64,000 bases of DNA, taken from positions 70,514-134,513 of the forward strand of contig CAZTMT010000008.1 of assembly GCA_964615335.1 (NCBI GenBank), in the 5' to 3' direction. A program made the translations under genes and the position numbers. Numbering within the stretch: the first letter of the stretch is position 1; every line of letters starts with the position of its first letter. Shown here piece by piece: positions 43,417 through 50,870 of the stretch. The notes under the pieces were generated by a model. It saw nothing but the letters and a program-made list of their open reading frames with translations, did no database searches and was not told the DNA's origin. The stretch is from HR10 sp964615335. Its GTDB lineage: Bacteria > Acidobacteriota > Blastocatellia > HR10.

Positions 43417-43445
43417 AGTATGACCAAAGGGAGGGCGCCCGTCAA
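43417..43445 (-). promoter_or_regulatory. Promoter of the histidine kinase gene
   Basis: On the minus strand, TTGACG and CATACT with a 17-bp spacer. It diverges from the marR promoter 46 bp away. Confidence 0.6.
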
Positions 43446-43490
43446 GAGGATTTTTCGCCGCGCGGGATCGGCCTGAGCCGAAGAGGCGCG

Positions 43491-43519
43491 TTGACGGATT
43501 CGGGGAGAGAGCCTATAAT
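43491..43519 (+). promoter_or_regulatory. Promoter of the marR operon
   Basis: TTGACG (43491-43496) and a perfect TATAAT (43514-43519) with a 17-bp spacer. The MarR-type palindrome begins two bases after the -10 box, over the predicted transcription start. Confidence 0.85.
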
Positions 43520-43520
43520 T

Positions 43521-43538
43521 TCGTTTCAATTCAAACGA
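43521..43538 (+). promoter_or_regulatory. Palindromic MarR-type operator
   Basis: TCGTTTCAATTCAAACGA, a near-perfect 18-bp palindrome (6-bp arms, AATT centre). Its position between the -10 box and the GTG start suits autorepression by the MarR protein encoded directly downstream. Confidence 0.75.
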
Positions 43539-43552
43539 TCGGGTCAGATCCT

Positions 43553-44026
43553 GTGGGGACGCACTATCGAGGGACCGAACAGGAAGTCCGGGCGTTGAAC
43601 GCCTACATCAAGCTCATGCGGGCGGCCGAATCGGTCGCCGCGCGCGTCAGCGAGCATCTGCCCCGCGCGGGAATAACGCTCTGTCAGTTCGGCGTCCTGG
43701 AAGCCCTCTATCATCTGGGGCCGCTCTCGCATCACGAGCTTTGCCGCAAGCTCCTGCGGAGCGGAGGGAACATCACGACCGTCGTGCGAAACCTCATGCA
43801 GCGGGGTCTGGTGCGCCAGAGGCGCTCGACCTCCGATCGCCGCGTCGTCATCGTGGAGCTCACGGCCAAGGGACGGCGGGTGATCGCCCGCCTGTTCCCG
43901 CGCCATGTCGCCGCCATCGTGCGGGAGATGAACGCGCTGACAGCCCAGGAGCAGGAGGAGCTGGGGCGACTGTGTCGCAAGCTTGGACTCCGCGAAGGAG
44001 GGAATCCTTCGCCATCTCTTTCCTGA
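43553..44026 (+). CDS. MarR-family transcriptional regulator
   Basis: A 157-aa winged-helix repressor. A helical dimerisation N-terminus (ALNAYIKLMRAAESV) is followed by the recognition helix region (LSHHELCRKLLRSGGNITTVVRNLMQRGLV) and a basic wing (RRSTSDRRVVIVELTAKG). One or two cysteines, including the one in ELCRKL, could sense oxidants or thiols. The start is GTG 43553. It heads an operon with a CDGSH protein and YceI and has a palindromic operator at its promoter, so it probably represses its own operon until it binds a phenolic, quinone or oxidant signal. Confidence 0.9.
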   Translation: MGTHYRGTEQEVRALNAYIKLMRAAESVAARVSEHLPRAGITLCQFGVLEALYHLGPLSHHELCRKLLRSGGNITTVVRNLMQRGLVRQRRSTSDRRVVIVELTAKGRRVIARLFPRHVAAIVREMNALTAQEQEELGRLCRKLGLREGGNPSPSLS

Positions 44027-44038
44027 GGAGGAACGCCT

Positions 44039-44275
44039 ATGAGTGAACCGGTCATCGCTTTCAAGAGACCAGCGGTTGTGACGTTGGAGCCAGGAACATA
44101 TTACTGGTGCCGCTGCGGACGCTCGCAGAATCAGCCGTTTTGCGACGGATCGCATAAGGGGACAGACTTCACGCCCCTTCGCTTTGAGATCACTGAACAG
44201 AGGCAGATCGCTCTCTGCCAGTGCAAGCACACGCGAAATGCGCCCTACTGCGACGGGACGCATAAGACCTTGTGA
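44039..44275 (+). CDS. Dual CDGSH iron-sulfur domain protein
   Basis: A 78-aa protein with two CDGSH-type 2Fe-2S sites, each with a three-Cys, one-His ligand set: Cys24, Cys26, Cys35 and His39 (CRCGRSQNQPFCDGSHK), and Cys60, Cys62, Cys71 and His75 (CQCKHTRNAPYCDGTHK). Such proteins take part in redox sensing or iron-sulfur cluster transfer. A GAGGAGG ribosome site precedes it, 12 bp after marR, so it is part of the MarR-controlled unit. Confidence 0.92.
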   Translation: MSEPVIAFKRPAVVTLEPGTYYWCRCGRSQNQPFCDGSHKGTDFTPLRFEITEQRQIALCQCKHTRNAPYCDGTHKTL

Positions 44276-44286
44276 GGGGGGAGAAG

Positions 44287-44895
44287 ATGAAAGCTCTTCG
44301 TATCTTGACGGCAAGCCTAGCGATTGCGCTCTCGTGCGCTCCGGCCTGGAGCGCGGATGAGTTCGTGATAGATTCCGTGCACAGCTCCATCGAGTTCTCC
44401 GTTCGCCACATGATGGTGACGAACGTGCGGGGGAGATTCCGCGAGTTCTCCGGGACGATCTTCTACGACGACAAGGACATCACGAAGTCGTCGGTGCGCG
44501 TCACGATCAAGACGGCGAGCATAGATACGGGGAACGAGAATCGGGACAACCATCTGCGAAGCCCGGACTTCCTGGACGCGGCGAAGTACCCGGAAATCAC
44601 CTTCGTGAGCACGCGGATCGAGAAGCGGGGTGAGGACTACGTGTGCATCGGCACGCTGACCATCCGCGGGGTCTCTCGTGAGGTAGCTCTTCCGTTCCGA
44701 ATCTTCGGCGTGGTGAAGGACCCGCGGGGAAGCACGCGAATGGGCGTCGAAGCCGGGCTCACGATCAATCGGCTCGATTATGGGGTCTCCTGGAGTCGCG
44801 CTCTCGAAGGGGGAGGATTGGTCGTCGGAAACGAGGTGAAGATCGAGCTGAACGTCCAGGCCATCCGGCGCGCAGCTCCGGCGTCCTCCCAGTGA
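44287..44895 (+). CDS. YceI-family periplasmic lipid-binding protein
   Basis: A 202-aa protein with a cleavable signal peptide (cleavage likely after APAWSA) and a YceI lipocalin-like barrel: FVIDSVHSSIEFSVRHMMV, a central FPEITF-type strand (YPEITFVSTRIE) and LTIRGVSREVALPF. YceI proteins bind isoprenoid or fatty chains in the periplasm and are often induced by base or oxidative stress. ATG 44287 follows GGGGGGAG and lies 11 bp after the CDGSH gene, so it is the last gene of the marR operon. Confidence 0.92.
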   Translation: MKALRILTASLAIALSCAPAWSADEFVIDSVHSSIEFSVRHMMVTNVRGRFREFSGTIFYDDKDITKSSVRVTIKTASIDTGNENRDNHLRSPDFLDAAKYPEITFVSTRIEKRGEDYVCIGTLTIRGVSREVALPFRIFGVVKDPRGSTRMGVEAGLTINRLDYGVSWSRALEGGGLVVGNEVKIELNVQAIRRAAPASSQ

Positions 44896-45264
44896 GGGGA
44901 GCAGGCGCGCGGTTCGAGAGAGCTTCTCCGTGACGGTCCATAGCGGGGGAGACGTTCCCGAGGGAGACCTCTGGGGCTGGCCTCCGTAAGGAACACTTCA
45001 CCGCATGGGCCGGTTTCCTCCTGAAGACCGTAAGAAGTCCTTTCGTCTGCCCGGAAGGAAGCAGGGGGTGTCTTCCTCATGGGCGCTGGCCCTTGAAGAG
45101 ATCGGGGAGTGGACTTTTCTCCAGGGGAACGAACTTCTGGGAGTTCCGAAGGCCGTGGGGGGGATTTAGAAGGGGATTGCCTGTGCTCCTTCCTTCATGA
45201 TATGCTTGGGGCCGGCCTTCTCCTGGGGGGAAGGCCGATCCCAAACTAAACTAAGGAGGGAGAT
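44896..45264. other. Intergenic region before the TonB-dependent receptor
   Basis: About 370 bp. Only the promoter (45177-45206) and the 5' hairpin (45214-45236) are supportable. A 54-codon frame at 45005-45169 has no ribosome site or recognisable sequence. No known riboswitch is evident. Confidence 0.6.
45177..45206 (+). promoter_or_regulatory. Promoter of the TonB-dependent receptor gene
   Basis: TTGCCT (45177-45182) and TATGCT (45201-45206), 18-bp spacer. A stem GGCCTT / AAGGCC (45214-45236) would lie at the very 5' end of the mRNA, followed by an A-rich AAGGAGGGAGAT ribosome site. Confidence 0.6.
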
Positions 45265-48200
45265 ATGGGCGGGCAGACATGGAGGCTTTCCCTGGGAATC
45301 CCCTTGGTAGCGGTGGCGCTTGTCCTCGGAGTGGCTCTCTCCAGCGTGGGGGCTCAGCACCCGACCGGGAGCATCGAGGGGACTGTCACGGATCCGACAG
45401 GAGCTGTTGTCCCCAATGCTGCGGTGAAGATCACGGAGGTCGCCACCGGGCGGGTCATTCCGTTGACGACGGATGCGGCAGGGGTCTACATCGTGCGAAA
45501 CCTCCTGCCGGGTGTCTATAAAGTCGAAGTCTCTGCCCCGGGATTCACACCGGGGGTACTCGAAGTGACGGTTTTCGTCGGCCAGGTGGCTCGAGGGGAC
45601 ATCTCGCTGAAGGTCGCTGGAGTCGCGGCTGAAGTGGAGGTCGTGGCCATCCCGGAAGCTCAGGTGGATACGATCCGCCATCAGGTGGATGGGGTGATCC
45701 GAGCACGAGAGATTGATCGGCTTCCCTTGAACGCACGTAATTTCCTGGAACTGGCTCGGCTGGAACCGGGAGTGATCGTTCGCGATGGAGGGACTATTGA
45801 TCCCACGAAGGTGAATGCCTACCGAGTGGTGGGCGTGGCCGGTCGTGGGGGAACGGGCACGCGCGTTCAGGTTGACGGTATTGACGTCACCGACGAGATG
45901 GTCGGATCAACCGTGTTGAATGTCTCCGATGACGCCGTGGCGGAATTTCAACTGACGCGCTCCTCGTTGGACCTTTCGACATCCCTGACGGCTTCGGGAG
46001 CCGTGAGCATCGTGACTCGCAGTGGGGGGAACGATGTCCACGGGAGCTTCTTCTATTTCGGGCGGAATCAACGGCTCTCGGCGATCCCTCAACCCACCAG
46101 CCCGCGGCCGAATCCTCCCTTCCATCGCCATCAGCTCGGATATCGGGCCGGAGGTCCCTTCGTGAAGGACAAGCTCTTTTGGTTCTCCAACTGGGAGCGC
46201 TTCTTTCAAGCGGATGAGTTCGAGATCGCGCCGGGGCGCGGCGTGGCCGTGTGGTTCCCCCAGATGGCGGGCCGAACGAGTCTTCCTCTGGGGATTCGCT
46301 ACGTGACCGAGCGCGTGGATTGGAATATCGGGAGTGCGGCGCGCGCCTTCTATCGGTTCAGCCACAGTTGGGATGAGTCCACCGGAGGGACGGGTCCTTC
46401 CCCCTTCCAGAATGTGGATTGGACCAATGTCTCAGTTGTCGGACTGGATGTCACCAAGGGGCGCGTGACTCACTCCTATCGCTTCGGGTACGTCAATTTC
46501 AACAACCGCATCGAGAGCCGGGAGCTTCACCCGTGGACCTTCCCGCGCACGTCTCAGGGAGTCCCCTACTTCCTGGACATCACCGGCTTGGGACCCAATA
46601 GTCTGGCTCCACAAGCGACCTATCAGGATAACTTCGACAACAAGTACGACGGAAGCTGGGTCTATGGCAGTCATACGATTCGGTTCGGGGGACAGATCAC
46701 GCGCTTCGTTCAGGGTGTGTTCGCGAATTTCGCCGGACCGCTTCAGATCAACGGAGATTTCACCACGGGGCCCGGAGGCACGCGCGATCAGGTGATCGCG
46801 CGGGGAGGGAATCCGCAGGATCCCCTGGAGTATCCCCTGGTGAATTTCACGACGGGTCCTCAGAACGGATTCTTCACGGTCGCTCCGGCTCACAACATGC
46901 CTCACGGGGGACACTTCAATACGCGCTTGGCTTGGTATGTGGGTGACACCTGGCGCGCGCGGCGAAATCTGACACTCAATTACGGCGTTCGGTGGAACTA
47001 CGACACCGGATATTTCAATGACGAGGTCAAGCGCGTGAAGATTCGGCGTCCGGCCGTGCTCTCGCTCTTCACCCCGGCGGGGACGCGCTCTCCCAAGATG
47101 CCCAAGGACCGCTTCAGCCCAACCTTCGGCTTCGCCTGGGACCCGATCGGAGATGCCAAGACCTCCATCCGCGGGGGCTTCTATCTCGCCTACGAGATCA
47201 ACATCAAGAACAACACCCTCTTTGACCAGTTCGCTCTGATTCCGCCGGGCATTGGTCCCGATGTCTATGACATCACGTTCGTCGCGGGTCCGGATGGGCG
47301 ACCGATTGATATTGGGCCGCAGCCGGGATTCCCGCAGGGCTTTCCCGGCGGAGATTACACCTCGCTCATCGGCCGGAGGATCAAGGACGTCCTGGATATT
47401 CTCGGGAAGATCCATCTGGCTGTGCAGGCCGCCTATGCGGGATATCAATTCGATCCCACGCGCGGGCCGTCTCTGTTCGAGCTGAGTCGCGGGGTCACAT
47501 TTGGTTTCCTCATCCCCGGTGACTTTCGCATCCCCTATTCGATGCAGTTCAATATTGGGGTGCAACGCGAGCTGGCTCCGGGGACGGTCCTCACGGTCGA
47601 TTATATTCGGAATCGAGGGGTGGGCATGCCGTTTCTGGGCGTAGACATGGAGTGTCGCCGCTGCGCCGATACTCTGGATGTCGCGGCAGCTCGCGCTCAG
47701 GTCAATCGCGTGCTCGGAGGGTTGACTGTGGATCAGTGGATCGCGGCGAACCCGGGACGGACGATCGCTGCCTTCGGCCTGGCCAGCGATGCGATCTTCA
47801 TCGGACGGACGCGCGAGTTCACACGCGCGCGCATCATGCAGGGAGGCTTCTCCCTCTATCACGGACTGCAGGCGAAACTGGTCGGACGACTCACGCGCAA
47901 GCTCGGCTTTGTGCGCGAGTTGAGCTATCTGGTCTCTTACGCCCTGGGGCGCAGCGAAGCGACCAACGGGTCCAATCGCGTCGAGTTCCTCAACAACGCC
48001 ATCAACAAGAGGAACATGAATGCGAAAGAGGTGTTCGGTCCCATCGGGCTCGATCGGACGCACATTCTGACGGTCGGGGCCGTCTTGACGATTCCCGGAG
48101 GCCTTCAGTTCAGCCAGATCTGGTCCTTCCAGACGGCCGGTCCGGTGAACCTCTTCGTCCCGACTCTGGGAGCGGTCACAGGGGCCAATACGCTCTTCAC

Positions 48201-48744
48201 GACCGATCTCAACGGGGATGGAACCATTGGAACCACACCTCAAGTGGACGTTCTGCCGGGCACGCGCATTGGAGACTTCGGGCGCAAGATCAAAAGCTGG
48301 CGCGATCTGAATCGCGTCATTCAAGCGTTCAACCAGAACTTCGCGGGCAAGCTGACTCCGGCCGGTCAAGCTCTTGTGCGCGCCGGGATCTTCACCGAGG
48401 AGCAGCTCCGCAAGTTGGGAGCGGTCATTCAACCGATCCCGCTCGTTCCGGAGAATAACCCATGGCCCTTCCACAACGTGTTCAATCTGGATCTGCGGAT
48501 CACCCGACCCATTCAGATCGAAGATGCGAAGATCGTCAGGAACCTCCGGATCGAGCCGTATTTCGAAGCCTTCAACGTCTTCAACCGAAGGAGCGTTGGA
48601 GGATACCCGGCCACCTTAGGAGGAGGATTCGGGGCCTTTAATTTCGATTACGCGAGAACGGGACAGTTGGGTGAACTGCGGAGCGCTCGGGGATATCTGC
48701 AAGATCCGCGCATTCTGCAATTCGGTTTCCGCGTCGAATTCTGA
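45265..48744 (+). CDS. TonB-dependent receptor with carboxypeptidase-regulatory-like domain (Oar-like)
   Basis: A 1,159-aa outer-membrane protein. A signal peptide (about residues 1-30) is followed by a carboxypeptidase-regulatory-like beta-sandwich (GSIEGTVTDPTGAVVPNAAV, about 33-115), a plug domain (about 130-235; VDGIDVTDEM) and a large beta-barrel ending in the aromatic FGFRVEF. Two short segments around FVKDKLFWFSNWERFF are typical of the acidobacterial Oar-like receptors, which probably import oligosaccharides or peptides. It is transcribed alone from its own promoter to a strong terminator. The ligand is not evident from the sequence. Confidence 0.93.
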   Translation: MGGQTWRLSLGIPLVAVALVLGVALSSVGAQHPTGSIEGTVTDPTGAVVPNAAVKITEVATGRVIPLTTDAAGVYIVRNLLPGVYKVEVSAPGFTPGVLEVTVFVGQVARGDISLKVAGVAAEVEVVAIPEAQVDTIRHQVDGVIRAREIDRLPLNARNFLELARLEPGVIVRDGGTIDPTKVNAYRVVGVAGRGGTGTRVQVDGIDVTDEMVGSTVLNVSDDAVAEFQLTRSSLDLSTSLTASGAVSIVTRSGGNDVHGSFFYFGRNQRLSAIPQPTSPRPNPPFHRHQLGYRAGGPFVKDKLFWFSNWERFFQADEFEIAPGRGVAVWFPQMAGRTSLPLGIRYVTERVDWNIGSAARAFYRFSHSWDESTGGTGPSPFQNVDWTNVSVVGLDVTKGRVTHSYRFGYVNFNNRIESRELHPWTFPRTSQGVPYFLDITGLGPNSLAPQATYQDNFDNKYDGSWVYGSHTIRFGGQITRFVQGVFANFAGPLQINGDFTTGPGGTRDQVIARGGNPQDPLEYPLVNFTTGPQNGFFTVAPAHNMPHGGHFNTRLAWYVGDTWRARRNLTLNYGVRWNYDTGYFNDEVKRVKIRRPAVLSLFTPAGTRSPKMPKDRFSPTFGFAWDPIGDAKTSIRGGFYLAYEINIKNNTLFDQFALIPPGIGPDVYDITFVAGPDGRPIDIGPQPGFPQGFPGGDYTSLIGRRIKDVLDILGKIHLAVQAAYAGYQFDPTRGPSLFELSRGVTFGFLIPGDFRIPYSMQFNIGVQRELAPGTVLTVDYIRNRGVGMPFLGVDMECRRCADTLDVAAARAQVNRVLGGLTVDQWIAANPGRTIAAFGLASDAIFIGRTREFTRARIMQGGFSLYHGLQAKLVGRLTRKLGFVRELSYLVSYALGRSEATNGSNRVEFLNNAINKRNMNAKEVFGPIGLDRTHILTVGAVLTIPGGLQFSQIWSFQTAGPVNLFVPTLGAVTGANTLFTTDLNGDGTIGTTPQVDVLPGTRIGDFGRKIKSWRDLNRVIQAFNQNFAGKLTPAGQALVRAGIFTEEQLRKLGAVIQPIPLVPENNPWPFHNVFNLDLRITRPIQIEDAKIVRNLRIEPYFEAFNVFNRRSVGGYPATLGGGFGAFNFDYARTGQLGELRSARGYLQDPRILQFGFRVEF

Positions 48745-48754
48745 GGCGGGCTCT

Positions 48755-48794
48755 CTCGGGAGATCGGGGGGCTGCCCGATCTCCCGAGTTTTCC
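48755..48794 (+). terminator. Factor-independent terminator after the receptor gene
   Basis: A perfect 14-bp stem (48755-48768 with 48775-48788), a six-base loop and a TTTT tail. It is the strongest terminator in the window. Confidence 0.92.
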
Positions 48795-48886
48795 GCCCCT
48801 GGGAGAAGACAGGACGCTCTTCAGAAGACGTTTTTCCTGTCATATGATGGAGAGCCTCCAGAAAGGGAACCGGGAGGCGTGCGTTC

Positions 48887-49849
48887 TCAAGATCCAGGGT
48901 GGAGGAGTGAAGCCGGGCTTTCGACAGGCGCTTCCGGAGTGGAGCTGCGCCGGCGTCTCACGCTTTCGATGAGCCGGCAGTAGGCGCAGATATCGCCTGT
49001 CGTCGGCTGGCCGCAGCGCGCGCAGGGAGTGAGGGCCGTCTCTTCCGAATCGGCGAAGAGCGCGCGAATCCGGTAAAAGCCATCCAGAAATCGGCGCTTG
49101 GTGCCCGGCGCCTGATGCTCAAGCTGCGCCAGGATGTCTTTGTAGGCGAGCGTCGTCGCCCCCTGCGCATACGGGCATTCGTCTCGGACGTAGGCGATCT
49201 GATTCACCAGCGCGTAGACCGTCGTCTGCTTCTCAGTGAAATAGACGAAGGGCTTGACCTTCTTCCGCAGCCCTTCGCGCTCCTCCAGGACGGGATACTG
49301 GCGGGCGAGATATCCTCGATTCCAGTTGAGAACGTTCAGGAAGAGGACCGCGACTTCATCGTCCAGATTATGGCCGGTGGCGATCACGTCGTATTCGGCT
49401 TCCAAAGCGTAGCGGTTCATGAGGTAGCGCTTGATCAATCCGCAGGCCGAGCACGGCTCGCGCGCCGTGATCTCCTTGATCTCCGGGATGGGAGCCCCGA
49501 CCTGCTCGGCCACGCGGACCACATGGAGACGGCGTCCGAGTCTCTCCGAAAGCTCGCGACATCGCTGCCGGGACTGCTCCGAGTAGTGATCGTCTCCGAC
49601 GATCCCCAGGTCAATGTAGAAACCGTCGGCCTGGTATCCCAGCGCGTGCAGGGCGTGCCAGAGCGAAAGACTGTCCTTCCCTCCGGAGACGGCGACCAGA
49701 ATGCGATCCCGACGGGAGAACATCGCGAACTTCCGGATCGTCCGCTCCGTGTGGTCGAGGAACCAGGGCGAGTAGCACTCGGAGCAGAGCGCCAGCCGGT
49801 GCTCCGGCATGTAGAAGATCGCTTTTTTCGAACACTTCCGACACCTCAT
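48887..49849 (-). CDS. TtuA-like tRNA thiolase (PP-loop ATPase)
   Basis: A 320-aa enzyme of the TtcA/TtuA group. It activates a tRNA base with ATP and inserts sulfur. An N-terminal zinc finger (Cys3, Cys6, Cys22, Cys25), the PP-loop VAVSGGKDS (SGGKDS at 55-60), the cluster cysteines in PCSACGLIKR and ECPYAQGAT, and a C-terminal zinc finger (CARCG....ICAYC) match TtuA of Thermus, which makes 2-thioribothymidine at T54. It overlaps the sulfur-carrier gene by an ATGA, the usual TtuA/TtuB partnership. TtuA mainly stabilises tRNA in thermophiles, hence the thermophile inference. Confidence 0.88.
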   Translation of the reverse strand: MRCRKCSKKAIFYMPEHRLALCSECYSPWFLDHTERTIRKFAMFSRRDRILVAVSGGKDSLSLWHALHALGYQADGFYIDLGIVGDDHYSEQSRQRCRELSERLGRRLHVVRVAEQVGAPIPEIKEITAREPCSACGLIKRYLMNRYALEAEYDVIATGHNLDDEVAVLFLNVLNWNRGYLARQYPVLEEREGLRKKVKPFVYFTEKQTTVYALVNQIAYVRDECPYAQGATTLAYKDILAQLEHQAPGTKRRFLDGFYRIRALFADSEETALTPCARCGQPTTGDICAYCRLIESVRRRRSSTPEAPVESPASLLHPGS

Positions 49850-50043
49850 ATGCTGATCCCTCCGGAGACGACGCGGATGAGTTCGACCTCATCGCCCGGA
49901 TCGAGCATCTCGTCCTCGGTCACGATCTCTCCGTTTTTGACGACGACGACGGTCTCGGGCAAAAGGCCGAGTCGCTCCAGCAGCCGGCGCACGCTCAGGC
50001 GCTCGGTGAATTCGTACTCCTGCTGTCCGTATCGGACCTTCAT
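49846..50043 (-). CDS. Ubiquitin-like sulfur carrier protein (MoaD/ThiS/TtuB type) with C-terminal extension
   Basis: A 65-aa beta-grasp protein whose final segment reads VVSGGISI. Sulfur carriers of this fold (ThiS, MoaD, TtuB) end in Gly-Gly, which is activated and converted to a thiocarboxylate that donates sulfur. Here three residues (Ile-Ser-Ile) follow the pair, so the chain would need trimming before activation, unless the annotated end is wrong. The stop codon overlaps the TtuA start, and the frame looks clean. It is co-translated with the TtuA-like thiolase and so is very likely its sulfur donor. Confidence 0.85.
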   Translation of the reverse strand: MKVRYGQQEYEFTERLSVRRLLERLGLLPETVVVVKNGEIVTEDEMLDPGDEVELIRVVSGGISI

Positions 50044-50067
50044 GCCTTCACGTCCGGAGAAGCGCGT

Positions 50068-50772
50068 TCAGCGGACGCCTCCATGAAGCTCGACGTTATT
50101 GGCGACCAGGCGGAACTGACAGCCCAGAAATTCGACGGCCTTGCGCGTCAGGATCATGCGCTCGGTGAAGATCTCGAAGAATTCCATGACGCTCCCGATC
50201 GAGGTATCCACCTCCAGCTCCAGCGCGATGATCTTCCGATCCGGATCTACGGTGAGCGTGCTGCGGGTGACCGAGTAGTTGATCCGATCGTGGATGTCGA
50301 ACTGTTTGGGATCGGTCAATCGGACGCGCGAGCGATGCACATCGGCCTTATCGGCGATGATGACGGCGGCGCTCACGGGGCTGACGGGGAGGCCGTCGGA
50401 TTCATCGTGATGCCCGATGGCTGCCATGACGATGCCGATATGCCGCGGCGGCATCTTCAAAGCCGTCAGGATCTGCATGGCCATGAGCGCGCCCGATTGC
50501 GCGTGCACATTCCGATTGATGACGTTTCCGGCATCGTGCAGGAATCCGGCGATGGCCGCCAGCTCCGGCAAGGGAGGCTCGTACCCGAGCTTGTGCAGGA
50601 TCTCGCGCGCCCATTTCCCCGTCTTCTTCGCGTGCCGAAGGCCATGCTCGGTGTAGCCGATGGCTTCCAGCACGGCATCGGCGGCCTCGACATAGGCTCG
50701 CGCCGTCTCATCCTGCAGCAGATCCTCGAGCGTCACGATCCGCTCGGCGGGTTCGATCACTTTGGTCGACAT
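50068..50772 (-). CDS. HD-domain metal-dependent phosphohydrolase-like protein
   Basis: A 234-aa protein with an HD-superfamily metal site: His in YTEHGLRHAKKTG, the His-Asp pair in FLHDAGN, and a later His-His in IGHHDESDG. Such proteins hydrolyse nucleotides or phosphate esters. A C-terminal segment after residue 150 (TVDPDRKIIALELEVD) looks like a small beta-rich add-on. It is 24 bp upstream of the sulfur-carrier gene, and all three genes share one transcript. Confidence 0.85.
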   Translation of the reverse strand: MSTKVIEPAERIVTLEDLLQDETARAYVEAADAVLEAIGYTEHGLRHAKKTGKWAREILHKLGYEPPLPELAAIAGFLHDAGNVINRNVHAQSGALMAMQILTALKMPPRHIGIVMAAIGHHDESDGLPVSPVSAAVIIADKADVHRSRVRLTDPKQFDIHDRINYSVTRSTLTVDPDRKIIALELEVDTSIGSVMEFFEIFTERMILTRKAVEFLGCQFRLVANNVELHGGVR

Positions 50773-50815
50773 GTTCGCACCTCAGCCTTCCGAAAATGTG
50801 TGGACGCACTCCTCA

Positions 50816-50845
50816 AATATACTTCGCCAGCTCGACAAAGAGCAA
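50816..50845 (-). promoter_or_regulatory. Promoter of the HD-sulfur carrier-thiolase operon
   Basis: On the minus strand, TTGCTC and TATATT with an 18-bp spacer, followed by a leader of about 40 bases and a GAGGTG ribosome site. Confidence 0.55.
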
Positions 50846-50870
50846 ACGCCACGCGCCCGGACAGAGGGCT

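Noticed and set aside
45005..45169. A 54-codon frame before the receptor gene
   Set aside because: No ribosome site or promoter of its own, and the peptide shows no domain or membrane segment.
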